Positions 1-9,835 of a stretch of 64,000 nt of DNA are shown here, piece after piece (position 1 is the stretch's first letter; each line of letters starts with the position of its first letter). A model generated the notes under the pieces. It was given only the letters and a program-made list of their open reading frames with translations. It did no database searches and was not told the origin of the DNA. Position numbers and translations under genes: made by a program. Origin of the DNA: Bin65 sp965221645 (lineage in GTDB: Bacteria; Pseudomonadota; Alphaproteobacteria; Bin65); assembly GCA_965221645.1 (NCBI GenBank), contig OZ244899.1, positions 310,001 through 374,000 on the forward strand. Reading direction: 5' to 3'.

Positions 1-678
1 CGCATCATCCGCATGTTCCCGGTCTGCGCCGCCGCGCTGGCCGCACTCCTTGCCCTGACCGCCGCGCCCGCGAAGGCGCAGACGACCGTCACCAGCAGCG
101 GGCGAGAAGGTCCCACGGCTTGTCTGGATCAAACTGAGGTCGATGCTGCGGATATCCCCATCACGGCCTTATCCGCAACCAGCGTGACCTACACGACTCC
201 GACAATCACATGGAACGAATACGTCGGGCGGCTTGGCGACACACCAGCACCTGCAAGGACGCGTGTTTTTTATGAGGTTTTCAAAGCCGATATAGGGACT
301 CGGCAAGCGGTAACATTGAATAGGCTTATCAGTGGTGGGCAGGTCAACACCCAAAGCGTAACCGCAAGTGGCTTGTCTGCGAAGACCCTTTATTATGTGG
401 AAATTGCTGTTCAAGCACGAGATGCAGACGATAGTGTAATCCTGAGTATACCGGTCGTGACGTTTGCCCGACGCTGCTTCATGACCGGCGGCACCTACAC
501 CATACCGGCCAACCCCATCGCTTCAGGCCCAACGCAGGGGTCAACCGGCTGCTTCGCGATCAGCCCCCTCACCCAGCAGGATGTCCGCAACTGCTGGTGC
601 GGGCGCAAGACCACCCTGCCCCTGTTCAGCTCCACACAGGACAACACCAATTTTCTGAACATGTGGGGATGCAAGTAG
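1..678 (+). CDS. Secreted protein of unknown function, 5' end cut by window
   Basis: I do not recognise a named family. The protein (about 225 residues) opens with a hydrophobic leader ending in an Ala-x-Ala site (AKAQ), a typical Sec signal peptide, so the product is exported. The first in-window ATG is at 13, but the reading frame is open from base 1 (Arg-Ile-Ile-Arg-Met). The paralogue at 29690-30292 begins MSRHIIRMFPV, so the true start probably lies a few codons before the window. The middle (residues ~45-150) is rich in Thr, Val and Ser and looks beta-stranded, somewhat like a fibronectin-III fold. The last third has several cysteines (a Cys-x-Cys near the end and a Cys-Lys terminus) that could form disulfides in the periplasm. 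It is followed by 800 bases without a gene. Confidence 0.6.
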   Translation, partial: RIIRMFPVCAAALAALLALTAAPAKAQTTVTSSGREGPTACLDQTEVDAADIPITALSATSVTYTTPTITWNEYVGRLGDTPAPARTRVFYEVFKADIGTRQAVTLNRLISGGQVNTQSVTASGLSAKTLYYVEIAVQARDADDSVILSIPVVTFARRCFMTGGTYTIPANPIASGPTQGSTGCFAISPLTQQDVRNCWCGRKTTLPLFSSTQDNTNFLNMWGCK

Positions 679-1481
679 CGGCCCGTGCCGGACACGGGTG
701 TGGCGGCAGCCGGACCGTCCCGGTCGTCGCGGACCGCCGCCGCCCGTCTTCCGGAGGCAGGCGCAGTCCTGGATGCACCGAAACCCCATCGACAAAAACC
801 TGCAAGGACATTTTCAAATCGAGACACTCCCCAGGCTCCGAGGCAATCACGCTGTGACGCTTGCCGGAGGGCATTCGATGTGTCCAGTCCGCGCGTCGAC
901 CGACTGTGGTTTCCATGTGCTCCATTGGCCATCTGGCCTTCCCCCGGTCCCAGGGGCGTGTCAGCGGCAAAATCGATTTCAAGAGGCTTCCGGCGGCCTG
1001 AGCTTCAGTCAGCATGCACCTTGAAAACGCCGCCAAGACCGGCCACTTCCATGGTGTGGTCGTCTTGCGCCTTGTCGGCAGTCTCGGAGCAAGGAACTGG
1101 CGCAAACCGGGCCGTCACGCCAAGGGCCTGAATCACAAGTCCTTGCCATCATCATGTTCTTGTGAATCAAGGACTTGTCCCTCGCGCGACCCTGCGCATG
1201 AGGAAGCGGCCAGCGGCGCGCTTCACCCGGGCCAGGAAACTCTCCAGGCTCCGCTCGAAGTTCCAGGCGACGAAAATTCGTCGAGAGGTCTGCCGGGATA
1301 CCTGGCGGCAACGGCTTCAGCAACGCTGTCGGGGCGTTATTGACGAGTACCTGATGGATCAATGCTGACGATAGCCTTGGCGGCTACAACTCGGACAACA
1401 TGGTCGACAATTTTGACCGGCACCGTATCATCACCTTCGACAAGAGCTCGATCAGCATGCCGCCAAACCACGTGCAGCGTG
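679..1481. other. About 800 bases without a recognisable gene
   Basis: Short overlapping frames exist on both strands, but none has a ribosome binding site, a recognisable domain or sensible composition. I see no tRNA, terminator hairpin or repeat here. The stretch separates the secreted protein from the convergent 3' end of the outer-membrane barrel gene. Confidence 0.5.
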
Positions 1482-2741
1482 CTAGAAACCGTAGATCAGC
1501 CTGAGCGATACAAAGCTGTCTCGGCGAGTCGGGTAGACGACCGTGTCATCCCTATCAACATGGAGCAAGAGCACGGCATTCGCCTCCACGGACAAAGCGT
1601 CGGTGAGGCGTCGTTCGAATTCGAACGACAAGGTACGGGTGCCATGGTCGAGATCGACCACCATGCCGAGGGTGAAGGATGCACCCTGGACGTCATTGAG
1701 CGACAGGTTCGCGCCGAGGAAAAGGTCATTCTGATACTGGCTGATCGCACGGTGCCGACGCCCGTCGACTATCCACTCGGAAAGCAGGCTGAGATCAGCA
1801 TCCGATTCGAAGATACCGGAGAACGTGTATTCCCCCCCGACAACAAAAGCAGCATAGGATTCCTTCTTGTTGGCCAGATTGCTCGCACCGCTGCGGTGGA
1901 TGGCTTCCAGCTTGAGCAGCCAGGATTCGATAGTGAGTTGGGCATCCAGCCCGAACTGCAGGATCTGTTCGTAGTGCGGCACCAGCACAGGTTCAATGGG
2001 GCTGACCGGCACGAGCCTCATGACCGGCTGCCGATTGGTGCCGTCGAACACACTCAGGCCGAGATCGAGCGGCCCGAGACTATGGCTGTAGCGAGCAGCG
2101 AAATCGAGATGCCATTCCTTGGCCCCGCTCTCGTAGGTCGCCAGGTCATTGTCGATCCGCAATGCGGGGCGCAGCCGACCTGCCGGACCGGGAAATGTTC
2201 GCAGCCGGTGAAAGGAGGCCACAAAAAACTCGGCCACACCCCAAGTCCCCGACAGGGTGGAATGGGCCATCAACTGGCCCAGTTTGGTCTTTTCTTCAGG
2301 ATCTTCGACCAGGTCGGTCTGGTTGATGATATTGACCAGATTGTGCACTTCCGCAACGCCCCAGAACACCTGGTCGATGCCCAGACGCACTTCCCATTCG
2401 TTCTCTCCCAGCGAGCCGTTCAGCAGCAGATAGGCTTCGCGCAAGTCGACATGAGTATACTTTCGGTCTGTGGCGTCATAGCGAAAGAAGGGAGTGATCG
2501 TGACGCTAAAATTCTCCTCATCCTCGAAAAACAACCGGGGTTCGACGACGAAGCCGGCGTTATAATTGCGTTGGTCTTCGAAGCTGGCGGAGCGTGGGAA
2601 CCAACGTGTCTCCAGACTGGTCTTGCCGGAGATTTCATAGTCGGCGGCCGCTGCGGCGGCCGCCAGACACACAGCGAGGATCGTCGGCACAATCCGCCGT
2701 CCGCCCTGCCATGCGCATCGCATCACCTTTCGCAGGTCCAT
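1482..2741 (-). CDS. Outer-membrane beta-barrel (porin-like) protein
   Basis: Starting at the Met at 2741 gives 419 residues: a basic N-terminus, an alanine-rich hydrophobic segment and a signal-peptidase site before the mature protein. The frame is open further upstream, but those extra residues are hydrophilic and would bury the signal peptide, so the internal start is preferred. The mature part alternates hydrophobic and polar residues, contains many aromatic girdle positions and ends in aromatic Phe (SLRLIYGF), the usual signature recognised by the BAM machinery. It resembles large uncharacterised alginate-export or DUF1302-type barrels, but I cannot assign one. The gene stands alone between two non-coding stretches. 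Substrate is unknown. Confidence 0.7.
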   Translation of the reverse strand: MDLRKVMRCAWQGGRRIVPTILAVCLAAAAAAADYEISGKTSLETRWFPRSASFEDQRNYNAGFVVEPRLFFEDEENFSVTITPFFRYDATDRKYTHVDLREAYLLLNGSLGENEWEVRLGIDQVFWGVAEVHNLVNIINQTDLVEDPEEKTKLGQLMAHSTLSGTWGVAEFFVASFHRLRTFPGPAGRLRPALRIDNDLATYESGAKEWHLDFAARYSHSLGPLDLGLSVFDGTNRQPVMRLVPVSPIEPVLVPHYEQILQFGLDAQLTIESWLLKLEAIHRSGASNLANKKESYAAFVVGGEYTFSGIFESDADLSLLSEWIVDGRRHRAISQYQNDLFLGANLSLNDVQGASFTLGMVVDLDHGTRTLSFEFERRLTDALSVEANAVLLLHVDRDDTVVYPTRRDSFVSLRLIYGF

Positions 2742-3449
2742 CAGAAAACTCGTCTCGATCCGATTGGTGTGAATTCGCTCGAGATGAGCGAATTCGAAAC
2801 ATGCAATCCGACCCGAATACGCCTCTGCTTCAGCCATTCCGGCGACTGGCAGTTTTCATCCTGCCGATACGCCGTGAGCAGTTCGGAAACAGCTTCCGAT
2901 CGCTGACACCCGAGGTCTTCAGGCACTCGTTCCCGGGATCGCAACAGGCGAGTTTCCCGGCACGCACGTTCGTTTTTCTGCACCAGCTGCAGTGGTGGCG
3001 ACGAGCCAGACGAACGCTGCGCCATCGATGCAATGTTGCCGAAACCCTGATACCGGTCACGGACCTTTCTCGATGAATTGAAACCGATTTTTGCCGCGCC
3101 AGCAGGTAGTGCATGGGAAAGCGTCAGGCTGTACGCGCCGGTCGCGAATGACATTTTCGTCGAGCAGTCGTGGGGCGCACAAAGCATCTTTTCATCCTGC
3201 CAATTCGAACATGCAAGGACATGCGATTTCGGTATTCAAACCCTATTTGGCGGCCAGCACAACCATATATGGAGCTTCGCCGCCGTCATCGACCGAGCGG
3301 GTGCACGGCTTCATCCACTCGCCTGTTTTTACGACACGCAAGACTGTCGATGCGCGGCACATTTGATGCGAATTGGTCTGTTGCTTGATTTGGCGGGAAT
3401 TATGGGATAAAGGGATAGTGCTGGACGGACACATGACAGAGAGTGCCTC
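2742..3449. other. About 700 bases without a recognisable gene
   Basis: Upstream region of the barrel gene (leftwards) and of the nuclease-like gene (rightwards). The short frames show no motif or credible ribosome binding site. Promoters for both flanking genes must lie here, but no clear sigma-70 pair stands out. Confidence 0.45.
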
Positions 3450-4488
3450 ATGAGCGTACTGGCCCACGTCGTTCTGAACGGGTCGATGCAGGCCGAGCCG
3501 GCCGCAACGCAGGCACTTGCCCATATCCTGAATTCGTCGCCCGATATCGCCCGCGCCTTCGTCTGCTTGTTGCATCCGGCGGGCGCCGATTTCAAGCCAG
3601 GGCGCATCGAGCCCGAGCTTGGTCAAGAAGACAGCCGGCCGGATCTGACGGTCCATGACAGCGATGGACGGGTGCGGGCCCTTGTCGAGAACAAGTTCCT
3701 GGGCCGGACTGACCGACGCACAGCCCGTGTCCTATCTCGCGAATCTTGCCGAGGATCCCCCGGCCTCCCTCATGTTCATCGTTCCCGGGAGCAGAGTGGG
3801 CACGGTCTGGGATGAATTGAAGCTGCGATGCAGTGAGGCTGACCTCGAATGGGAGGACGCCTCGATCGGGCGAGACCAAGTTCCCTTGTGCTCCCGCGTC
3901 GGTGGCAAGACCATGCTGATCAAGAGCTGGGCTCATGTCCTTGACACGTTGCTGGACGCTGCACACACCGGGAAACACGACACCATCCGCCACGACATCC
4001 TCCAGGTCCGGGGGCTGACGAGCCGCAGGGACGAGGAAGCCTTTCTGCCGATCCGCGGCGACGAAATCACCGATCAGGAAACAGCACGCCGCATGGTCAA
4101 CTACAGCGGCCTGATCGAAGACATCACACAGAAGCTCGAAGACAGCGGTGTCGCCGACACCGAGGGCTTGAAGCCCACCTACGGGTGGTACACGGCAGGC
4201 CGTTACCTCCGTCTCCACAGGAAATTCGGGTTATGGCTCGGGATTGATCTCAAAGTTTGGCGTGACTTCGGGATCACGCCTCTATGGGCGCAATTCTCAG
4301 GTAGCGAGTTTTCCGGCACCGCCGGTCACCAACAGACCCTCCTCGGTCTCTTCGACGGTGCAGAACTCCGTAAAGATCATTTATATATTCCCATTCGCCT
4401 CAGGACCGGCGTTGAACGGGATCGGGTCATCGACGAGGCAGCCGCACAGATGACCCGACTCGCCGACACGCTGCGCGACCGGATCTAG
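3450..4488 (+). pseudogene. PD-(D/E)XK nuclease-like protein, frameshifted
   Basis: Two overlapping reading frames together make one protein of about 345 residues. The first frame carries residues that look like a PD-(D/E)XK core: RPDLTV followed by ALVENKF (Asp ... Glu-x-Lys). The frame breaks just after NKFLGR. Removing the single A at 3708 joins it to LTDAQPVSYL in the second frame, which then runs without interruption to 4488. The second part predicts a mixed alpha/beta protein with many aromatic residues. Proteins of this kind (PDDEXK_4-like) occur near defence and mobile genes, but their targets are mostly unknown. The extra base is not in a homopolymer, so real decay is as likely as sequencing error. 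The restored protein has all three core acidic/basic residues. Confidence 0.6.
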
Positions 4489-4670
4489 GACCGATGATTC
4501 CCGGCTTCGCGGGTGAGACCCACAACGCCTGCGGGACAGAAAATCGTGGAGATTTTCGATAGCTGTTCCGACGAATAGCGGGCATTCGGACGCCGGCGCG
4601 ACCCGGAGCCGTCGACGAGACCTGGATCAAGACCGACAAGGGTTCGCTCATTCGCAACAGCGCTGCAGCC

Positions 4671-5792
4671 CTAGCCGTCGATTTCTGACTCTGCACCGAG
4701 GCCGATCGTCGGGTCGGAAACATTGATCGGAGATCGTTCGCGGGGATTTTCGCTGTCCTCGTCGAGGTCCAGTTCCCGGATCTTGTCGCCGCGCCTGATG
4801 ATCTTGCGGGTCGACGTCTGGATGCGTTCGATATCGCCGTTGGCCCGGGTGAAATGGGCAGTCAGATCGCCGACCCGGTCCTCGAGCCGGCCAACATCCG
4901 CCATCATCGTTTCGACTTCTTTCTGTATGACGTGAGCCTGCTCGCGCATCCGCACGTCGCGAAACACGGCACGGACAGTGTTCAGCGTCGCCCAAAGTGT
5001 CGTCGGACTGACAATGTAGACCTTCTCGCGGAAACTCTGCTCCACCACGTTGGCATGACCGGCATGAAGGTCTGCATAGACCGCCTCCGACGGCAGAAAC
5101 ATGAGGGCCGCATCCCCCGTCTCGCCAGGGATGATGTATTTCTCGCGGATATCCTTGACGTGTCTCAGGATATCATTGCTGAAGTTCCGGGTAGCCCCGA
5201 CGCGTTCCTGGTCTGTCTCCGCATTCTGCAACCGCTGCCAGCTTTCCAACGGAAACTTGGCGTCGATCGCGATCGGACCGGGCGGGTTCGGCAGGGTGAG
5301 CAGACAGTCGACTCGTTTGCGATTGGACAGTTGCGCCTGAAACCTGAAGGCGCCGGGCGGCATGATACCTTCCACAAGATCGCGCAACTGGATCTCGCCG
5401 AACGCGCCACGGGCCTGCTTGTTGGACAGGATGTCCTGCAGACTCACCATCTGGTTCGAGAGATCGATGATGTTCTTTTGCGCTTCATCCATCACGGCGA
5501 GGCGCTCACCAATGTGCTGCAGCGAAGCCTTGGTTTTCTCGGAACCGGCATCCAGGCTGGCGCCGACCCGGTGACCTACCGCATCCAGCCGCTGGTTCAT
5601 CGCCCGCTCCTGGTCCAGCAGGCGGGCATTGAAGGTTTGCCGGACGTTTTCCTGTGTTTCAGCCAGATGGCTCAAACGAGAGCTGATTTCTGTCTGGCCT
5701 CTCAGGGTTCGGAAGGTGACGAGCAGCGCGAGCAGGCCGAGGAAGGCTGCCAATCCCAGAACGATCAGCGTATTGGGGCCTATGCTTTCCAT
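4671..5792 (-). CDS. rmuC: DNA recombination protein RmuC homologue
   Basis: A 373-residue protein with one N-terminal membrane segment (about residues 8-27), a long coiled coil (residues ~30-120, rich in Glu, Gln and Arg) and the RmuC core. The core is recognisable from the stretch GAFGEIQL, the IAIDAKFPLE motif and LMFLPSEAVYADL. RmuC family proteins are thought to be nuclease-fold proteins that limit inversions at short inverted repeats. The IAIDAKFP segment fits a PD-(D/E)XK-like active site. The C-terminus is acidic. It is divergently placed to def, an arrangement common in alphaproteobacteria. Confidence 0.9.
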   Translation of the reverse strand: MESIGPNTLIVLGLAAFLGLLALLVTFRTLRGQTEISSRLSHLAETQENVRQTFNARLLDQERAMNQRLDAVGHRVGASLDAGSEKTKASLQHIGERLAVMDEAQKNIIDLSNQMVSLQDILSNKQARGAFGEIQLRDLVEGIMPPGAFRFQAQLSNRKRVDCLLTLPNPPGPIAIDAKFPLESWQRLQNAETDQERVGATRNFSNDILRHVKDIREKYIIPGETGDAALMFLPSEAVYADLHAGHANVVEQSFREKVYIVSPTTLWATLNTVRAVFRDVRMREQAHVIQKEVETMMADVGRLEDRVGDLTAHFTRANGDIERIQTSTRKIIRRGDKIRELDLDEDSENPRERSPINVSDPTIGLGAESEIDG

Positions 5793-5998
5793 GGTAAAAT
5801 CATCTTGTCATGCACTCATGATGGGGGCGTCGTCCCTTTTGTGTTCTCAAGCCATGACAGACATCGGCGTTCGGTGGAGAATGGGAGAACCTCCAGGGAT
5901 GCCCGAACGGGCGCCATCGTTGACCTTTCAGACAGGCTACCTAATTGGCAAGACGTTGGGAAACCCAAAGAATCTGACATTTCCATGGGAACTGCGCC

Positions 5999-6529
5999 AT
6001 GGCGCTCATGCCCATCCTGACAGCGCCCGATCCGCGGCTGAAGAAAAAAGCCCGGCCTGTCGAAGCTGTGGACAGCAAGGTGCGCCAGCTGATGGACGAC
6101 ATGCTGGAAACGATGTACGACGCACCGGGCATCGGTCTTGCGGCGCCGCAGGTCGGCGTGTTGAAACGGGTAATCGTGGTCGATGTGGCAGAGAAAGAGG
6201 CGGCGCCGGAGCCGTTGCAGTTGGCCAATCCCGAACTTGTCTGGGTTTCGGATCACGACAATACGCACGAGGAAGGCTGCCTCAGCGTCCCCGAGCATTA
6301 TGCCGATGTCATTCGACCAGCTGAAATCCGCCTCCGCTATCTGGATCGGGAAAACAGGAGCGGCACGTTGGAGGCCGACGGTATCCTGGCAACCTGCATC
6401 CAGCATGAGATCGACCATCTGAACGGAATCCTGTTCATTGACCATATCAGCGCCTTGAAGCGAAACATGGTTCTCCGCAAGCTGCTGAAAGAAAAGAAGT
6501 TGGCGCAAAAGGAGGCGGCAACGGCATGA
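5999..6529 (+). CDS. def: Peptide deformylase
   Basis: Removes the N-formyl group from new proteins, the partner step to Fmt encoded next. All three deformylase signatures are present in a 176-residue protein: GIGLAAPQ (44-51), EGCLS (92-96, with Cys94 as a metal ligand) and HEIDH (136-140, two His ligands and the catalytic Glu137). The lysine-rich C-terminal tail is typical of alphaproteobacterial type I enzymes. The Met at residue 4 is an alternative start. fmt begins 43 bases after the stop and truA overlaps fmt, so the three form one operon for initiator-tRNA and tRNA processing. Confidence 0.96.
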   Translation: MALMPILTAPDPRLKKKARPVEAVDSKVRQLMDDMLETMYDAPGIGLAAPQVGVLKRVIVVDVAEKEAAPEPLQLANPELVWVSDHDNTHEEGCLSVPEHYADVIRPAEIRLRYLDRENRSGTLEADGILATCIQHEIDHLNGILFIDHISALKRNMVLRKLLKEKKLAQKEAATA

Positions 6530-6572
6530 TCGTTTGGCCGAACGGGCCGACGACCAACCATGAGAAAGCCGC

Positions 6573-7481
6573 ATGCGCCTGATCTTCATGGGCACGCCGG
6601 ACTTTGCGCTGGCGTCCCTGAAGGCTCTGGCCGCAGCGGGTCACGACATCGTCGCCGTCTACAGCAAGCCGCCACGGCAAGCGGGCCGCGGCAAGGCGCT
6701 GCGTCCATCGCCAGTCCATGCCTGGGCCGAGGCCGGCAACCTGACGGTCCGGACGCCTGTTTCATTCGAGAACCCGACAGAAGCAGACGATTTTTCAAAC
6801 CTTGCTGCGGATATTGCGGTTGTCGCTGCCTATGGCTCGATCCTGCCCCGGGAGGTGCTGGATGCGCCTGCGAACGGGTGCCTGAATATCCACGCCTCGC
6901 TCTTGCCGCGCTGGCGCGGCGCTGCACCGATCCAGCGGGCGATCCAGGCAGGCGATACGGAAACCGGTGTCACCATCATGCAGATGGACGCCGGGCTGGA
7001 CACTGGCCCCATGTTGCTGAAGCGGGCCATTTCGATCACGTCTGACACCACGGGTGGCAGCCTGCACGACGAACTCGCCAAGCTGGGGGGCGCGATGATT
7101 GTTGAAGCGGTGGAGCAGCATGCCACACTCTCACCAATGGTTCAGCGGGCGGAAGGTGCTACCTACGCCCACAAGATCGGCAAGGCCGAGGCCCGGATCG
7201 ACTGGTCGCTTCCGGCCGCGGAAATCGAACGGATGGTGCGGGCCTTCAATCCTGTCCCCGGCGCGTACTTCGAAACCGGAGGGCAGCGTATCACGATCTT
7301 CCGAGCCAACGTTGTCGCAGGAAACGGCGTTGCCGGCACCGTGCTGGATGACAGCGCGACGATCGCCTGCGGTCGCGGAGCCCTTCAGCCGACAGTCGTC
7401 CAGAGGCAAGGCAGGACAACGATGACTGTCGAGAACTTGCTGCGCGGATTTTCCATTCCAGCTGGAACGGTCGTGGCGTGA
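6573..7481 (+). CDS. fmt: Methionyl-tRNA formyltransferase
   Basis: Transfers a formyl group from 10-formyltetrahydrofolate to Met-tRNA(fMet) in the cytoplasm. The 302-residue length is normal. The N-terminal Rossmann-like domain carries the folate and catalytic motif CLNIHASLLPRWRGAAPI (residues ~103-120), with Asn105 and His107 as the expected catalytic residues, and a downstream Asp in the ETGVTIMQMDAGLDTG stretch. The C-terminal OB-like tRNA-binding domain follows from about residue 200. It sits between def and truA and its stop codon overlaps the GTG start of truA (GTGA), indicating translational coupling. Confidence 0.97.
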   Translation: MRLIFMGTPDFALASLKALAAAGHDIVAVYSKPPRQAGRGKALRPSPVHAWAEAGNLTVRTPVSFENPTEADDFSNLAADIAVVAAYGSILPREVLDAPANGCLNIHASLLPRWRGAAPIQRAIQAGDTETGVTIMQMDAGLDTGPMLLKRAISITSDTTGGSLHDELAKLGGAMIVEAVEQHATLSPMVQRAEGATYAHKIGKAEARIDWSLPAAEIERMVRAFNPVPGAYFETGGQRITIFRANVVAGNGVAGTVLDDSATIACGRGALQPTVVQRQGRTTMTVENLLRGFSIPAGTVVA

Positions 7482-8215
7482 CACGGTTCAAGCTCACTCT
7501 GGAATATGACGGCCGACCCTTCGTCGGCTGGCAACGTCAGAAAAATGGCCTGTCGGTACAGCAATGCGTCGAAGAGGCCATCAGGAAGTTCTGCGGTGAA
7601 ACCGTGGTGGTCCATGCCGCGGGCCGGACCGATTCCGGCGTTCATGCCCTGGCCCAGGTGGCGCATGTCGATATCGCTCAAGCGGCTGATGCCTTTCGGG
7701 TGAAGGAAGCTCTGAACCATCACCTGAAGCCCGAGCCGGTCGCCGTCATCGCGTCGGAAGAGGCTCCTGACACCTTCCACGCCCGGTTTTCGGCAACCGA
7801 GCGCCGGTATCGCTATCGCATCATCAATCGACGGGCGCCGCTGACGCTGGATTCCGGTCAGGCTTGGCGAATCGGCAGGACTCTGGATGCCGACATCATG
7901 CACGAAGCCGCACAGAGACTGGTCGGCTTCCACGACTTCACCAGTTTCCGCGCCGCGGAATGTCAGGCGAATTCGCCTGAAAAGACGCTGACAGACATCC
8001 GGGTATCCCGGTACGGCGAGGAGATCGACATTGCCGTTCGCGCGCCATCATATCTGCATCACCAGGTGCGCAATATCGTCGGCACCCTCGTGCCGGTTGG
8101 CGAGGGCAGGAAGCCGGTATCGTGGCTGGCGACCGTCCTGCGTGCGAGAAGTAGGGCGAAGGCCGGTGCAACGGCACCAGCCTGCGGTCTGTACCTCGAA
8201 AAGGTGATCTATTGA
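7478..8215 (+). CDS. truA: tRNA pseudouridine synthase A
   Basis: Makes pseudouridine at positions 38-40 of tRNA anticodon arms. The 245-residue protein contains the catalytic motif GRTDSGVHA (residues 49-57; nucleophile Asp52), the RYRYRI segment and the C-terminal HHQVRNIVGTLVPVG helix typical of TruA. Translation begins at a GTG that overlaps the fmt stop codon by four bases. The gene converges on pheS with only about 67 bases between them. Confidence 0.97.
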   Translation: MTRFKLTLEYDGRPFVGWQRQKNGLSVQQCVEEAIRKFCGETVVVHAAGRTDSGVHALAQVAHVDIAQAADAFRVKEALNHHLKPEPVAVIASEEAPDTFHARFSATERRYRYRIINRRAPLTLDSGQAWRIGRTLDADIMHEAAQRLVGFHDFTSFRAAECQANSPEKTLTDIRVSRYGEEIDIAVRAPSYLHHQVRNIVGTLVPVGEGRKPVSWLATVLRARSRAKAGATAPACGLYLEKVIY

Positions 8216-8282
8216 TTGCCAGAGCAGACCCACAGAAGAGATTTTCGGCAACGGCCTGATTTCGGTGCAGTGGCGGAAACGC

Positions 8283-9371
8283 CTAGGAAGACAGGCCACC
8301 CGTAACGCTCGGGACATCCAGAGGCATGAAGCCGTAGTGCTTCATCCAACGCACATCCGTTTCGAAAAAGCTGCGCCCGTCCGGAATGCCGTACTTGAGC
8401 ATCGCTATCCGTTCGCATCCCATGCCGAATGCAAACCCCTGATATTTCGATGAATCCAGTCCGCAATTGGACAATACGTTCGGGTGCACCATCCCACAGC
8501 CGAGAATTTCCAGCCAGTCGTCATGCTCATCGTCGAAGTGTCCGAAGCGGAGATGGCCGTCCTTCCTGTTGCACGCAATGTCGACTTCCGCCGAAGGCTC
8601 CGTGAACGGGAAGAAGGAAGGACGGAAATTCAGCTTGATGGTGTCGATTTCGAAATATGCCTTGCAGAAATCGATCAGACATCCCTTGAGATGACCCATG
8701 TGCATCGACCCGTCGATGACCAGGCCCTCGAACTGGTGAAACATCGGCGTGTGGGTCTGGTCCCAATCACTGCGATACGTTCTGCCCGGAACCAGAATCC
8801 TGATCGGCGGCTCCTGCTCCATCATGGTACGCACCTGCACCGGCGAGGTATGCGTGCGCAGAACCATCCTTGTTCCGTCGTCCTTCGGCGGCAGATAGAA
8901 CGTATCCTGCATTTCCCGCGCCGGATGGCCTTCCGGAAAGTTCAGTGCCGTGAAGTTGTGCCAGTCGGTCTCGATGTCCGGGCCCTCCGCAATCACGAAG
9001 CCCATGTCACCGAAGATCGCGCTGACTTCCTCCATCGTCTGGCTGATGGGATGAATCCGGCCCATCGGGGTCGACCGGGCCGGCAGCGAGACATCCACCC
9101 ATTCTTCGGCCAGACGAGTGTCAAGTTCGGCATCCTCCAGGGCTGCTCTTCGGGCATCGATCGCCGCAACGACCTCGTCCTTCAGAACGTTCAGCGCCTT
9201 GCCCAAGGCCTTGCGCGCCCCAGGCTCCATGGCGCCCAGGCCCTGCATCTGTCCGGTGATTCGACCTTTCCGGCCCATGGCCTCGACCCGAATGGCGTCC
9301 AGGGCTTTCAGGTCCGCAGCAGCATCCACTGCAGAAATCAGGTCTTTTCGGAGGGTGTCAAGTTCGCTCAT
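8283..9371 (-). CDS. pheS: Phenylalanyl-tRNA synthetase alpha subunit
   Basis: Catalytic alpha subunit of the alpha2-beta2 enzyme that charges tRNA-Phe. The 362-residue protein has the N-terminal coiled coil (residues ~1-90), class II motif 2 around the TSPVQVRTM and PGRTYRSD segments, and motif 3 in the GFAFGMGCERIAMLKYG region. It ends with the usual DVRWMKHYGF tail, so it is complete. It lies 60 bases downstream of rplT on the same strand (rpmI-rplT-pheS), the classic order. Oddly, the beta-subunit gene pheT, normally directly downstream, is not here: the convergent truA occupies that place. Confidence 0.97.
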   Translation of the reverse strand: MSELDTLRKDLISAVDAAADLKALDAIRVEAMGRKGRITGQMQGLGAMEPGARKALGKALNVLKDEVVAAIDARRAALEDAELDTRLAEEWVDVSLPARSTPMGRIHPISQTMEEVSAIFGDMGFVIAEGPDIETDWHNFTALNFPEGHPAREMQDTFYLPPKDDGTRMVLRTHTSPVQVRTMMEQEPPIRILVPGRTYRSDWDQTHTPMFHQFEGLVIDGSMHMGHLKGCLIDFCKAYFEIDTIKLNFRPSFFPFTEPSAEVDIACNRKDGHLRFGHFDDEHDDWLEILGCGMVHPNVLSNCGLDSSKYQGFAFGMGCERIAMLKYGIPDGRSFFETDVRWMKHYGFMPLDVPSVTGGLSS

Positions 9372-9431
9372 CAGGCTCGTCCGGCAAGGAAGAGCGGAAC
9401 AGCATCAGTAGTGCAGTCCCCAGGGATCAGG

Positions 9432-9788
9432 CTAGTCGAGCGCCTTCTGCGCTGCGTCGACAACCGCCTTGAATGCATCCGCGTCCCGGGCCGCCATGTC
9501 GGCCAGCACCTTCCGGTCCAGTTCGATGCCGGCCAAGTCGAGGCCATTGATGAAACGACTGTAGGTCAGGCCGTATTCTCGAACTCCCGCATTGATGCGC
9601 TGGATCCACAGACGCCGGAAGTTGCGCTTGCGAACCTTGCGGTCGCGGTACGCGTATTGCAGATTTCTCTCGACCCTCTGGTTGGCGGCCCGGAACGTGT
9701 TCTTCTGCCGGCCACGCGCCCCCTTGGCCTGTTTGATGATCTTGCGGTGCCGCGCGTGTTTCGTGACACTCCGTTTGACTCGCGCCAT
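9432..9788 (-). CDS. rplT: 50S ribosomal protein L20
   Basis: A 118-residue, very basic protein starting MARVKRSV, with HRKIIKQAKGARGRQ and the downstream RNRKVRKRNFR-like segment that binds 23S rRNA early in 50S assembly. Length and sequence match the family from end to end. It follows rpmI by 47 bases and precedes pheS. In many bacteria L20 represses its own operon by binding the leader of infC-rpmI-rplT, but infC is not in this neighbourhood. Confidence 0.97.
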   Translation of the reverse strand: MARVKRSVTKHARHRKIIKQAKGARGRQKNTFRAANQRVERNLQYAYRDRKVRKRNFRRLWIQRINAGVREYGLTYSRFINGLDLAGIELDRKVLADMAARDADAFKAVVDAAQKALD

Positions 9789-9835
9789 GTCTGCTTCTCC
9801 GTCACTGGAGGGGAATCGATGTCGGAAACCGGCGT

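Noticed and set aside
1362..2906. A 514-codon plus-strand frame opposite the outer-membrane barrel gene
   Set aside because: The minus strand has a signal peptide, beta-barrel pattern and C-terminal Phe. The plus-strand frame has no motif and no ribosome binding site.
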